The notes beneath the pieces were generated by a model. It did not search any database. It saw only the letters and a program-made list of their open reading frames with translations, and had not been told where the DNA came from. Positions 32,451 through 41,525 of a DNA stretch of 64,000 nt are shown here, piece after piece. The translations under genes were made by a program, and so were the position numbers. The stretch covers positions 2,658 through 66,657 of the forward strand of contig NZ_NHOA01000008.1 of assembly GCF_002727125.1 (NCBI RefSeq). The letters run 5' to 3'. The first letter of the stretch is position 1; the number at the start of each line of letters is the position of its first letter. Source of the stretch: Halorubrum persicum. GTDB taxonomy: Archaea; Halobacteriota; Halobacteria; Halobacteriales; Haloferacaceae.

Positions 32451-34229
32451 ATGTCCGAACGGATCGACGTGTTGCACGTCGACGACGACCCGTCCGTGCT
32501 GGACCTCACGGAGGCGTACCTCGAACGCGAGCTGGAGTCCGTCGCGGTGACGAGCGTCACGGAGCCGGCGACCGCCCTCGACGCGCTCGAAGCGCAGCAG
32601 TTCGACTGCGTCGTCAGCGACTACGATATGCCCGGCACGGACGGGCTGGAGCTTTTCGAAGCCGTCCACACGGACCACCGCAAGCTCCCGTTCGTTCTCT
32701 ACACCGGCAAGGGGTCCGAGGAGATCGCCAGCCAGGCGCTCAACGCGGGCGTCACCGGCTACTTCCAGAAGGGCGGCCCCGAGCAGCTCCGACGGCTCGC
32801 GAACCGGGTCGAGCAGGCGGTCGCGGAGCACCGGACCCGCGAGATCGCCGACCGCTACTCGACGGTCATCGACGCGCTCGGCTACCCCGTCTACGTCGTC
32901 GACGAGACCGGCGTCTTCCGGTTCGTCAACGAGCCGTTCGCGGAGCTGACCGGCTACGACCGCGAGGAGATCATCGGGAGCAGGCCGGAGCTCATCAAAG
33001 ACGCCGCGGCGGTCGACGAGGCCGAGCGCCGACTCGGTCGGGTCCTCTCGAGCTCCGGCCCCGACGTCGAGCGCTTCTCGGTGGACATCGTCCCGAAGGG
33101 GGGCGATCCGATCCCCTGCCGAGACCACATGGCGGCGCTCCCGTACGAGGGTACGTCGTTCGAGGGGAGCGTCGGCATCCTCCGGAACGTCTCCGACGAG
33201 CGCGCCCGCCGCGAGGAGCTGGAGACGAAGACGCGGGCGCTCGACGAGGCCCCCGTCGGCATCACGATCACCGACCCGGCCCTGCAGGACAACCCGATGG
33301 TGTACGTCAACGACCGGTTCGTCGAGATGACCGGCTACGGCCGCGGGGACGCGGTCGGCGTCAACTGCCGGTTCCTGCAGGGGGACGACACCGATCCGGC
33401 GCCGGTCGCCCGGCTCCGCGAGGCGATCAATGCCCAGGAGCCGGAAAGCGTCGAGCTGCTGAACTACCGGAAGGACGGCACGCCGTTCTGGAACCGCGTC
33501 AGCATCGCGCCGATCTGCGACGACGACGGCTCCGTCTCCGAGTGGGTCGGCTTCCAGGAGGACATCACGGCGTTCAAGCAGCGCGAGACGGCGCTCGAAC
33601 ACCAGAACGAGCGGCTCGACGCCTTCGCGAGCATCGTCTCGCACGACCTCCGGAACCCCCTCAACGTCGCGCAGGGGAGGGTCGATCTGGCGCGAACGAC
33701 CGAAGAGCCGTCTCACCTCGACGCCGCGGCCGACGCGCTCGACCGGATCGAGTCGATCGTCGAGCACACCCTCACGCTCGCCCGCGAGGGCGAGACCGTC
33801 GGCGACCCGGAACCGGTCGCGATCGCCGAGGTCGCCGCCGACAGCTGGGAGACGGTCGACACCGGCTCGGCCTCGCTGTCGGTCGAGTCGGACGACGAAA
33901 TCATGGCCGACCCGGACCGGCTCCGGAACCTGTTCGAGAACCTCGTCCGCAACAGCGTGGAACACGCCGGCGAGGAGGTGCGCATCTGCGTCGGCGACCT
34001 CTCGGACGGCTTCTACCTCGAGGACGACGGCCCCGGAATCCCCGAGCCCGTTCGCGACGCCCTCTTCGAGCCCGGAGAGAGCGGCGTCGACGGCAACACC
34101 GGCTTCGGGCTGGCGATCGTCCAGGAGATCGCCACCGCCCACGGGTGGACCGTCGAGGCGGTCGACGCGGTCGACGGCGGCGCGCGATTCGAGATCCGCG
34201 GCGTCGGACGCCCTCCGTCGCCGGCGTAA
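32451..34229 (+). CDS. REC-PAS-LOV hybrid histidine kinase, probable blue-light sensor
   Basis: 592 residues. The receiver domain (1-120) has the acidic pocket D11-D13, phospho-acceptor D57 in VVSDYDMPG and K107. PAS domain at about 131-250. A second PAS at about 260-375 carries GVNCRFLQG with Cys306, the flavin-adduct cysteine of LOV photoreceptors, plus NPMVYVNDRF and NYRKDGTPFWN. HisKA has SIVSHDLRNPL (His398). The HATPase has NLFENLVRNSVEH and DDGPGIP, and GNTGFGLAIV is the last ATP-binding box. No membrane segments, so cytoplasmic. Predicted to sense blue light or redox through FMN; the output partner is not in the window. Confidence 0.93.
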   Translation: MSERIDVLHVDDDPSVLDLTEAYLERELESVAVTSVTEPATALDALEAQQFDCVVSDYDMPGTDGLELFEAVHTDHRKLPFVLYTGKGSEEIASQALNAGVTGYFQKGGPEQLRRLANRVEQAVAEHRTREIADRYSTVIDALGYPVYVVDETGVFRFVNEPFAELTGYDREEIIGSRPELIKDAAAVDEAERRLGRVLSSSGPDVERFSVDIVPKGGDPIPCRDHMAALPYEGTSFEGSVGILRNVSDERARREELETKTRALDEAPVGITITDPALQDNPMVYVNDRFVEMTGYGRGDAVGVNCRFLQGDDTDPAPVARLREAINAQEPESVELLNYRKDGTPFWNRVSIAPICDDDGSVSEWVGFQEDITAFKQRETALEHQNERLDAFASIVSHDLRNPLNVAQGRVDLARTTEEPSHLDAAADALDRIESIVEHTLTLAREGETVGDPEPVAIAEVAADSWETVDTGSASLSVESDDEIMADPDRLRNLFENLVRNSVEHAGEEVRICVGDLSDGFYLEDDGPGIPEPVRDALFEPGESGVDGNTGFGLAIVQEIATAHGWTVEAVDAVDGGARFEIRGVGRPPSPA

Positions 34230-34289
34230 CGGGGCGGAACCGGTCGGAGCGGGGCGCGGAACCGGAACGATCCCCGGCGTTCGCAAACG

Positions 34290-34298
34290 CCTTTGAAC
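34290..34298 (+). promoter_or_regulatory. TATA element of the MFS transporter gene
   Basis: cctttgaac about 27 bases before the ATG at 34320. The upstream TTG at 34293 falls inside it, so the shorter start is used. Confidence 0.55.
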
Positions 34299-34319
34299 TT
34301 GCGGGTGTACCCACGGTCA

Positions 34320-35636
34320 ATGGGGTTGGTCTCCGGCGTCGTCGACACCGACCGCCGAGTCATCGTGCTCGCGCTCGCCCGGATGGTCGGCGCCGCCGGC
34401 AACTCCTTTCTCATCGTCGTCCTGCCGCTGTACATCGCGAGCGACTTGGTCGACATCGACTCGCTCCTCGGGACGGCGGTCGGGGTCGGCGCGGCGTCGG
34501 TGACGCTGACCGAACCGCTGCTCATCGGGCTCGTGCTCTCGCTGTTCGGCTTCCTCAACAGCCTCTCGCAGCCGCTCACCGGGCGACTCTCTGATCGGAC
34601 GGGCGTGCGCCGCCCGTTCGTGTTGGCCGGCATCCTCCTGCTGGGGACCGCGAGCGGGCTGTACACGATCGCGGACGCCTACTGGCAGCTGATCGCGCTC
34701 CGCGCGGCGCAGGGGTTCGGCGCGGCCCTCATCATCCCGTCGACGGTCGCGCTGGTCAACGAGTACGCCGCGAGCGACGCCGACCGCGGCGGCAACTTCG
34801 GCGTGTACAACACGTTCCGGCTGATCGGCTTCGGCTTCGGGCCGGTCGTCGCCGGCGCCGTCGTCTCGCGGGGGCCGTACGACCTCTCCGCGATCGGGGT
34901 ACCGGTCCTCGACGGGTTCGACGCGGCGTTCGTGGCCGCCTGCGCCGGCGCGTACCTCAGCTTCGCGCTCGTCTTCCTCCTCGTGCGCGACGCCGCCGAG
35001 TCGAGCGAGGCGAGCGACGACCTCTCGATCCGCGTCCGCGGCGAGGGGCGCCTGCTCGATCCGGTGTTCGCGCTCGGGCTGGCGACGGTCGCGATGGGGA
35101 TCTGCATCGCGCTGTTCGCGACCCTTCAGACGCAGGTGAACGCTCGGCTCGACCAGCCGCCGGTGTGGTTCGGCCTCCAGTTCGCGGCGGTCACCATCGC
35201 GAACGTGCTGTTTCAGGTGCCCGTCGGGCAGGCCAGCGACCGGATCGGGCGTCGCCCCTTCCTGTTGGCCGGCTTCGTGCTGCTCGCGCCCACGACGCTC
35301 CTGCAGGGGATCGTCACCGACCCGCTGGTGATGACGCTCGTCCGGTTGGCCCAGGGCGTCGCCGTCGCCTGCGTGTTCGCGCCGTCGCTGGCGCTCGCGG
35401 GCGACCTCGCGCGGGAGGGCGAGTCCGGCACGACGCTGTCGGTGCTCACGATGGGGTTCGGCTTCGGAGTCGCGGTCGGGCCGCTGGCGTCCGGCTGGCT
35501 CTACGGCTTCGGCTTCGTCGTTCCCTTCGCGGCCGGCGCCGCGCTCGCCGTCGTCGCGCTCGTGACCGTCGTGACGCAGGTCGAGGAGACCCTCGGGGCG
35601 GGGAAGGACGCTTCGACCCCGTCCGCGGCGGACTGA
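34320..35636 (+). CDS. Major facilitator superfamily transporter
   Basis: 438 residues with about 12 hydrophobic helices and a central loop (DAAESSEASDDLSIRVRGEG). The MFS loop 2-3 motif is GRLSDRTGVRRPFV, and its repeat in the second half is GQASDRIGRRPFLL. Likely an exporter or drug/sugar porter driven by ions; substrate unknown. Single transcription unit. Confidence 0.92.
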   Translation: MGLVSGVVDTDRRVIVLALARMVGAAGNSFLIVVLPLYIASDLVDIDSLLGTAVGVGAASVTLTEPLLIGLVLSLFGFLNSLSQPLTGRLSDRTGVRRPFVLAGILLLGTASGLYTIADAYWQLIALRAAQGFGAALIIPSTVALVNEYAASDADRGGNFGVYNTFRLIGFGFGPVVAGAVVSRGPYDLSAIGVPVLDGFDAAFVAACAGAYLSFALVFLLVRDAAESSEASDDLSIRVRGEGRLLDPVFALGLATVAMGICIALFATLQTQVNARLDQPPVWFGLQFAAVTIANVLFQVPVGQASDRIGRRPFLLAGFVLLAPTTLLQGIVTDPLVMTLVRLAQGVAVACVFAPSLALAGDLAREGESGTTLSVLTMGFGFGVAVGPLASGWLYGFGFVVPFAAGAALAVVALVTVVTQVEETLGAGKDASTPSAAD

Positions 35637-35638
35637 TT

Positions 35639-35646
35639 CATATAAG
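35639..35646 (+). promoter_or_regulatory. TATA box of the zinc-ribbon membrane gene
   Basis: catataag about 28 bases before the GTG at 35671. It begins two bases after the stop of the MFS gene. Confidence 0.65.
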
Positions 35647-35670
35647 TTCCCGACGACCGAACCGCGGACC

Positions 35671-35949
35671 GTGTCCCGCGACCGCGTCCACTGCGTCGAC
35701 TGCCGGGAGCCGATCCCGAGCGACGCGCGGATCTGTCCCCACTGCGAGACCGTCCAGCCGTCGCCGCTCCTCGACGTCGGCGTCGTCGTCGCCGGGGTGT
35801 TCGCGTTCGTCTTCGGCGCCATCCTCGCGCTGATGACGCTGGGGACGACCCGCATGCTCGGACTCGGACTGATCGTGGTCGGGTTCGGCCTCGCCGTCGG
35901 CGGCTACACCCGACACGTCGATCGGCAAGCGGGGCGTCGCAGCCGGTGA
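35671..35949 (+). CDS. Zinc-ribbon two-helix membrane protein
   Basis: 92 residues from GTG. Zinc ribbon with VHCVDCREP (C8, C11) and ICPHCETVQ (C22, C25), followed by two transmembrane helices (LLDVGVVVAGVFAFVFGAIL and LGLGLIVVGFGLAVGGY). The start is fixed by the TATA box. Architecture common in haloarchaea; function unknown. Confidence 0.8.
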   Translation: MSRDRVHCVDCREPIPSDARICPHCETVQPSPLLDVGVVVAGVFAFVFGAILALMTLGTTRMLGLGLIVVGFGLAVGGYTRHVDRQAGRRSR

Positions 35950-36019
35950 CGGCGTCTGGCTGGCGGAGTCGCTCCCCCGTCGTCCCGTCGTCGCCCCGTC
36001 GTCGCCCCGTCTCGCGACG

Positions 36020-36026
36020 TTTTAAG
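36020..36026 (+). promoter_or_regulatory. TATA element of the polytopic membrane gene
   Basis: ttttaag about 28 bases before the ATG at 36051. Confidence 0.6.
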
Positions 36027-36050
36027 TCGGACCGCGGGCCACGTGGTGAC

Positions 36051-36734
36051 ATGATCACGCCACTCTCCGCCGGACTCGTCGTCGCGGGCCTGCTCCTCGC
36101 GTTCGTCGGGGCTGCGGTGTCCGTCTACGCCGTCACGCTGACCGGGATCCTCGTCGGCGCCGGTGCGGGCTACCTCGCCGCGCCGACCGTCGCCGGGGTG
36201 ATCGCGGTCGACGGGCTGGCGCTGGCCGGCGCGGCCGCCGCGCTCGGCGCCGCGGTGGGCGGCTTCCTCGCGTACGCCGGGCTCTCCTTCGCGGTCGTCG
36301 CCATCGGAGGGCTCGTCGGCGGCTTCGCCGGGCGGTTCGCGGTCGGCCCGATGTACGCGGCCGACGCGGCCGGGATCGAGGGGACCCTCCTCCTCGTCGG
36401 CGCCACGCTCGCCGGCGTCGCGGTCGGCGCGCTGTTCGGGTTCGTGATGAGCCGGACGACGCTCGTCGTCTCCACGGCGTTCATCGGCGCGGCGTTCGCG
36501 TCGCGGTCGATCACTCCCGCGACGCTGGACGCGGCGACCGCGGAGACGGCGATCGAACCGCTGCTGTTCGACGTGAGCGCCCCCGCGTTCCTCGCCGTGT
36601 TCGCCCTCGGCGCGCTCTCCCAGCTCGGCCTCTTCAAGTTCGGCTACGTGACGAAGCTCGTCGCCCTGCTCCCCGGCGCGCGTCGGTGGACCGCCGGCGA
36701 CGACGACACCGCCGAGGGCGCCGGAGGCACCTGA
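36051..36734 (+). CDS. Polytopic membrane protein of unknown function (DUF4203/TMEM198-like)
   Basis: 227 residues with about seven Ala/Gly/Val-rich helices, starting MITPLSAGLVVAGLLLAFVG. A conserved-looking FAGRFAVGPMYAAD loop follows the fourth helix. The pattern recalls TMEM198/DUF4203 proteins but similarity is by composition only. Single transcription unit, convergent with the hydroxyacyl-CoA dehydrogenase. Confidence 0.75.
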   Translation: MITPLSAGLVVAGLLLAFVGAAVSVYAVTLTGILVGAGAGYLAAPTVAGVIAVDGLALAGAAAALGAAVGGFLAYAGLSFAVVAIGGLVGGFAGRFAVGPMYAADAAGIEGTLLLVGATLAGVAVGALFGFVMSRTTLVVSTAFIGAAFASRSITPATLDAATAETAIEPLLFDVSAPAFLAVFALGALSQLGLFKFGYVTKLVALLPGARRWTAGDDDTAEGAGGT

Positions 36735-36766
36735 TCGCGCCGGGGTACCGCTCCGCCGCCTGCCCG

Positions 36767-37624
36767 CTACTCGTATTCGTAGAACCCTTTCCCCGTCTTC
36801 TTCCCGAGGTCGCCGGCCTCCACCTTCCGCTTGACGAGGTACGCCGGCTTGTAGCGATCGCCGAGCTCGGCGTGGAGCGTCTCGCTGGCGTCCAAGACGA
36901 CATCGAGCCCGATGTGGTCGGCGAGTTCGAGCGGCCCCATCGGCACGTTCGTGCCGAGCCGCATCCCGCGGTCGATGTCCTCCCTGTCGGCGACGCCCTC
37001 GTCGTACGCGCGAACGCCCTCGTTGATCCACGGCATCAGGATGCGGTTCGTGACGAAGCCGGGCTTGTCGTCGGCCTCCCACGTCTCCTTGCCGAGACCC
37101 TCCGCGAAGTCGTGTGCGAAGTCGACGACGGAGTCGGCGGTGCGCTCCCCCACGACGACCTCCACGCCGTCCATGATCGGGACCGGGTTCATGAAGTGGA
37201 GGCCGATCACGTCGCTCGCGCGCTCGGTGGCGCTCGCGATGCTCGTGATCGACAGCGTCGACGTGTTGGTGGCGAGGACGACGTCGTCGTCGGTCACCTC
37301 GTCGAGGTCGGCGAAGATGTCGCGCTTCACGTCCAGATCCTCGACGGCGGCCTCGACGACCGCGTCCGCCTCCGCGAGCGCGTCCAGATCGGCGGCTCCC
37401 TCGATCCGGTCGCGGATCGTCTCGGGGTCCTCGTCGAGTCGGTCCTTCCCGTCGAGTCGGGCGAGGCTGTCGTCGATGGCGTCGAGCCCGCGCTCGACGT
37501 ACGCCGGCTCGATGTCGCGCATCACGACCTCGTAGCCGGCGGTCGCGGCGACCTGCGCGATCCCGTTGCCCATCGTGCCGGCCCCGACCACGCCGACGGT
37601 GTCGATGTCGGATAGCTCCCGCAT
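36767..37624 (-). CDS. 3-hydroxyacyl-CoA dehydrogenase
   Basis: NAD-dependent oxidation of 3-hydroxyacyl-CoA in fatty acid degradation. 285 residues, the single-domain HbdA length. Rossmann motif TVGVVGAGTMGNGIAQ at the N-terminus. Catalytic region NTSTLSITSIA and GLHFMNPVPIMDGVEVV (His and Asn), C-terminal LGKKTGKGFYEYE. The start at 37624 is favoured by a TATA-like element. An acyl-CoA dehydrogenase for the preceding step lies 22 kb away. Confidence 0.95.
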   Translation of the reverse strand: MRELSDIDTVGVVGAGTMGNGIAQVAATAGYEVVMRDIEPAYVERGLDAIDDSLARLDGKDRLDEDPETIRDRIEGAADLDALAEADAVVEAAVEDLDVKRDIFADLDEVTDDDVVLATNTSTLSITSIASATERASDVIGLHFMNPVPIMDGVEVVVGERTADSVVDFAHDFAEGLGKETWEADDKPGFVTNRILMPWINEGVRAYDEGVADREDIDRGMRLGTNVPMGPLELADHIGLDVVLDASETLHAELGDRYKPAYLVKRKVEAGDLGKKTGKGFYEYE

Positions 37625-37859
37625 GGAGGTCGCTGCCGCGCCGCGGGTGGTAAGTATTGCGGCTCCGCGGTCGCGCCCCGCCGGTCCGGGTGTCCGTTCA
37701 CCTTGTCTGGTAGATAAGTAACTATCTGAGTAGTAAGTATGCCTACGGTGGGATGCGCTGAAGATGCGGGCGAAACGCGCGGAAACCACCGAATTCATTT
37801 CTTCACGTCTTGCGGGACGACCATAGCGTTTTTTATTGATGTAACGGGAGTACGAACTG
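37625..37859. other. Divergent promoter region between hydroxyacyl-CoA dehydrogenase and aldolase
   Basis: 235 bases without a gene. It holds a minus TATA (GCAATACTTA, 37651-37660), a plus T-rich TATA (37829-37837), and an AT-rich stretch at about 37709-37740 with the inverted repeat agata-agtaac-tatct. The latter may be an operator between the two units. Confidence 0.5.
37829..37837 (+). promoter_or_regulatory. TATA box of the aldolase/FBPase operon
   Basis: ttttttatt about 27 bases before the ATG at 37860. Confidence 0.65.
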
Positions 37860-38663
37860 ATGCTTCCTCACGCCGCCGACAACATCTCGCGGAACGGAAA
37901 GTCGCTCATCTTGGCCTACGACCACGGGCTCGAACACGGGCCGGTCGACTTCGAACCGAATCCCGACACGGCGGATCCCGAGCGGATCTTCGATCTCGCC
38001 ACCCACGAGGCTGTCACGTCGCTGGCCGTCCAGAAGGGGCTCGCCGAGGCGTACTACCCGGATTACGAGGACGACGTGAACCTCCTGTTGAAGCTCAACG
38101 GGACCTCGAACCTCTGGCGCGGCGAGCCCGACAGCGCGGTCAACTGCACGGCCGAGTACGCCGCGGGGCTGGGCGCCGACGCGATCGGGTTCACCGTCTA
38201 CGGGGGTTCGAACCACGAGGTCGAGATGGCCGAGGAGTTCCGGCGGGCCCAGGAGGGCGCTCGCGAGCACGACATGGCCGTCGTCATGTGGTCGTACCCC
38301 CGCGGCCAGGGGCTCCGCAACGACGGGAGCCCGGACGTTATCTCGTACGGCGCGCGGCTCGGCCTGGAGCTCGGGGCCGACGTGGTGAAGGTGAAATACC
38401 CCGGCTCCGCCGAGGCGATGGGCCACGCGGTCGAGATGGCCGGACCGGCCGACGTCGTGATGTCCGGCGGAACGATGCGCGACGACAAGGCGTTCCTCCG
38501 GAACGTCTCGAACGCCATCGACGCCGGCGCCACCGGCATCGCGGTCGGCCGAAACGTCTTCCAGCGCGACCAGCCGGAGCGCATCCTCGACGCCCTGGAG
38601 GCCGTGATCTTCCAGGAGGTCGACCCGGCCGAGGCGCTGGCGATCGCCGAGAGCGACGACTGA
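37860..38663 (+). CDS. Class I archaeal fructose-bisphosphate aldolase / DhnA family
   Basis: 267 residues. DhnA-type TIM barrel with AYDHGLEHGPVDF near the N-terminus and the Schiff-base lysine K177 in DVVKVKYPG. Members either cleave fructose 1,6-bisphosphate or make the DKFP-route precursor of aromatic amino acids. The next gene, overlapping by one base (TGATG), is FBPase, which strongly favours the gluconeogenic aldolase role. TATA box 27 bases upstream. Confidence 0.92.
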   Translation: MLPHAADNISRNGKSLILAYDHGLEHGPVDFEPNPDTADPERIFDLATHEAVTSLAVQKGLAEAYYPDYEDDVNLLLKLNGTSNLWRGEPDSAVNCTAEYAAGLGADAIGFTVYGGSNHEVEMAEEFRRAQEGAREHDMAVVMWSYPRGQGLRNDGSPDVISYGARLGLELGADVVKVKYPGSAEAMGHAVEMAGPADVVMSGGTMRDDKAFLRNVSNAIDAGATGIAVGRNVFQRDQPERILDALEAVIFQEVDPAEALAIAESDD

Positions 38664-39550
38664 TGGCGTCCCCCGACCCGGTCGTCGAGGCGATCTTCGA
38701 CGCGGTTGCGGCCACCGCCCCCGAGATCCGCGCCGCGCTTCCCGGCCGCCGCGTCAAGAGCGGGACCGACAACCCCTCCGGCGAGAGCGTGATGGCCGGC
38801 GACCTGTACGCCGACGAGCTGCTCGGCGACGCGTTGACCGCGGTCGACGGCGTCGGCTCGTTCGTCAGCGAGGAGCGGGAGGCGGCGGTCGACGCGGGCG
38901 GCGCGGTCGGCAGCGGCGACGGCGACGCGTACGCCGTCGCGATCGACCCCCTCGACGGCTCCTCGAACCTCCGGTCGAACAACGCGATGGGCACCGTGGT
39001 CGGCGTCTACGACGCCCCGCTCCCCGCGACCGGGCGCGACCTCGTCGCCGCCGGGTACGTGCTCTACGGCCCGATCACGACGATGGTCGTCGCCGACGAC
39101 TCCGGCGTTCGCGAGGAGGTCGTCGAGGCCGACGACGGGTCGGTCTCCCGCTCCGTCGTCGAGGATGACCTGCGGCTCCCCGACGACCCGCTCGTCTACG
39201 GGTTCGGCGGGCGCGTCCCCGACTGGCCCGACGCGTTCACAGCCTTCGCCCGCGAGATCGAAGACGAGCTGAAGCTCCGGTACGGCGGCGCCATGGTCGG
39301 CGACGTGAACCAGGTGCTCACCTACGGCGGGATCTTCGCCTATCCCGCCCTCGTCGACGCGCCCGAGGGGAAACTCCGGCTCTCCTTCGAGGCGAACCCC
39401 ATCGCCTACATCGTCGAGCAGGCGGGCGGGGCCGCGACCGACGGCGACACCGACATCCTCGACATCGAGCCCGAGGGCGTCCACGACCGCGTTCCCCTCT
39501 ACGTCGGCAACGGGGAGCTGGTCGACCGGCTGGAGACGGCGCTGGACTGA
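38663..39550 (+). CDS. fbp: Fructose-1,6-bisphosphatase, class I
   Basis: Hydrolyses fructose 1,6-bisphosphate in gluconeogenesis. 295 residues. Metal-binding signature DPLDGSSN at 95-102, preceded by the acidic SEEREAAVD segment, and a C-terminal EANPIAYIVEQAGG typical of FBPase. Start overlaps the aldolase stop, so the two are translationally coupled. Confidence 0.94.
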   Translation: MASPDPVVEAIFDAVAATAPEIRAALPGRRVKSGTDNPSGESVMAGDLYADELLGDALTAVDGVGSFVSEEREAAVDAGGAVGSGDGDAYAVAIDPLDGSSNLRSNNAMGTVVGVYDAPLPATGRDLVAAGYVLYGPITTMVVADDSGVREEVVEADDGSVSRSVVEDDLRLPDDPLVYGFGGRVPDWPDAFTAFAREIEDELKLRYGGAMVGDVNQVLTYGGIFAYPALVDAPEGKLRLSFEANPIAYIVEQAGGAATDGDTDILDIEPEGVHDRVPLYVGNGELVDRLETALD

Positions 39551-39613
39551 GTCGGGCGGCCCGCGGTCCCTTCTGCACCCGACTCCCCGCGCTGGCCGGA
39601 GTTGCATGGAAAA

Positions 39614-39622
39614 CTGTTTACG
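39614..39622 (+). promoter_or_regulatory. TATA element of the carboxylase beta gene
   Basis: ctgtttacg about 27 bases before the ATG at 39645. Confidence 0.6.
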
Positions 39623-39644
39623 ATTGTCCGCAAATCTTGCGCGC

Positions 39645-41477
39645 ATGAATGTCCACGTCGGCGCGGCGGCGACGCCGGAGGAGGCCGAGGCGATCGCGAA
39701 ATCCCTCGCCGAACACCTCGGCGTCGACGTCGACGTCCACGTCGGGGAGAGCGCGGAGCCCGCGGCGAGCGCGTCACCCCCCGAGGTCGAGTACCCGCTC
39801 GACGACGACCTCGGTCCCACGGACCGCGAGCGCGCCCTTCGGGCCGAGATCGACGACATCCTCGAGGGCGGCCCCGAGAAGTACCGCGACCGGCTCCCCG
39901 AGCAGGGGAAGCTGTTCGTCCGCGACCGCCTCGACCTCTGGTTCGGCGGCGAGGGCGGGACGCGCGGCGCTGGCGACGCGGGCGCGTCTGACGGCGGCCC
40001 GGCCGGGGTCCACTTCGAGGACGGGAAGTTCGCCGCGTTCGACGACTGGCACCCGAACGCGCCGGGACGAGCGGGCCGTGGAGGGGCGGACGAGGACGGC
40101 GAGGGCGACGGGGAGAGCGGCGACCGCCTCCCCGGCGACGGCCTCCTCACCGGCGCGGCCGAGTTCGAGGGACGCGACGTGCATTTCATGGCCAACGACT
40201 TCACCGTGAAGGCGGGGTCGATGGCGGCGAAGGGCGTCGAGAAGTTCCTCCGGATGCAGCAGCGCGCCCTCAAGACGGGGAACCCCGTGCTCTACCTGAT
40301 GGACTCCTCGGGCGGCCGGATCGACCAGCAGACCGGCTTCTTCGCCAACCGCGAGGGGATCGGGAAGTACTACTACAACCACTCGATGCTCTCCGGGGCG
40401 GTGCCGCAGATATGCGTGCTGTACGGCCCCTGCATCGCCGGCGCGGCGTACACCCCCGTCTTCGCCGACTTCACCGTGATGGTGGAGGGGATGTCCGCGA
40501 TGGCCATCGCGTCCCCGCGGATGGTGAAGATGGTCACGGGCGAGGAGATCGAACTGGACGAGCTGGGCGGCCCCCGCGTCCACGCCGAGGAGTCCGGCTC
40601 CGCGGATCTGGTCGCCCGCGACGAGGAGCACGCCCGCGAGCTCGTCGCCGACCTGATCGGCTACCTCCCCGACAAAGCCGGCGAGAAACCGCCGAGAGCC
40701 GAGACGAAGTCGCCGAAGTTCTCGCCCGACGGCATCGACGAGCTGATCCCGGAGTCGCCGAACCGCCCCTACGACGTGCGCGACCTGCTCGACCGGATCG
40801 CCGACGCCGAGTCGGTGTTCGAGCTGAAGGAGGGGTACGGCGAGGAGATCGTCACGGCGTTCTGCCGGATCGACGGACGCCCCGTCGGCGTCGTCGCCAA
40901 CGACCCCGCGGTCCGATCGGGCGCCATCTTCCCGGACGCGGCCGAGAAGGCCGCCGAGTTCATCTGGACCTGCGACGCCTACGAGATCCCGCTGCTGTAC
41001 CTCTGTGACACGCCCGGCTTCATGGCCGGCTCGCAGGTCGAGACGGACGCGATCTTGGAGAAGGGGAAGAAGATGATCTACGCCACCTCCTCCGCGACGG
41101 TGCCGAAACAGACCGTCGTCGTCCGGAAGGCGTACGGCGCGGGGATCTACGCGATGGGCGGGCCCGCCTACGACCCCGAGAGCGTCATCGGGCTCCCCTC
41201 CGGCGAGATCGCGATCATGGGGCCGGAGGCCGCGATCAACGCCGTGTACGCGCGGAGGCTCGCCGAGATCGACGACCCCGAGGAGCGCGCCGAGACGGAG
41301 CAGCGGCTCCGCGAGGAGTACCGCGAGGACATCGACATCCACCGGATGGCGAGCGAGGTCGTCATCGACGAGATCGTTCCCCCCTCGACGCTCCGGGAGG
41401 AGCTGGCCGCCCGCTTCGCGTTCTACGAGGACGTGGAGAAGGATCTGCCGGACAAGAAACACGGGACCGTCCTCTGA
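39645..41477 (+). CDS. Acyl-CoA carboxylase beta (carboxyltransferase) subunit
   Basis: Transfers CO2 from biotin to an acyl-CoA (propionyl- or methylcrotonyl-type). 610 residues from the ATG at 39645, longer than usual because of a 50-residue N-terminal module and a Gly/Asp/Glu insertion near 140-165. Crotonase-fold regions are LMDSSGGRIDQQTGFFA, GPCIAGAAYTPVFAD and LCDTPGFMAGSQVE. The biotin-carrying subunit is not adjacent. The TATA element rules out the longer frame at 39606. Substrate is not certain. Confidence 0.92.
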   Translation: MNVHVGAAATPEEAEAIAKSLAEHLGVDVDVHVGESAEPAASASPPEVEYPLDDDLGPTDRERALRAEIDDILEGGPEKYRDRLPEQGKLFVRDRLDLWFGGEGGTRGAGDAGASDGGPAGVHFEDGKFAAFDDWHPNAPGRAGRGGADEDGEGDGESGDRLPGDGLLTGAAEFEGRDVHFMANDFTVKAGSMAAKGVEKFLRMQQRALKTGNPVLYLMDSSGGRIDQQTGFFANREGIGKYYYNHSMLSGAVPQICVLYGPCIAGAAYTPVFADFTVMVEGMSAMAIASPRMVKMVTGEEIELDELGGPRVHAEESGSADLVARDEEHARELVADLIGYLPDKAGEKPPRAETKSPKFSPDGIDELIPESPNRPYDVRDLLDRIADAESVFELKEGYGEEIVTAFCRIDGRPVGVVANDPAVRSGAIFPDAAEKAAEFIWTCDAYEIPLLYLCDTPGFMAGSQVETDAILEKGKKMIYATSSATVPKQTVVVRKAYGAGIYAMGGPAYDPESVIGLPSGEIAIMGPEAAINAVYARRLAEIDDPEERAETEQRLREEYREDIDIHRMASEVVIDEIVPPSTLREELAARFAFYEDVEKDLPDKKHGTVL

Positions 41478-41525
41478 CCCCGGCGAGACGGTTCTTTTGC
41501 GCCGCGCGTGGGAAGCGGTCCGCCC

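Noticed and set aside
37709-37740. TrmB sugar-regulator site before the aldolase
   Set aside because: The published TACT-N7/8-GAGTA spacing is not met; only a GAGTA half is present.
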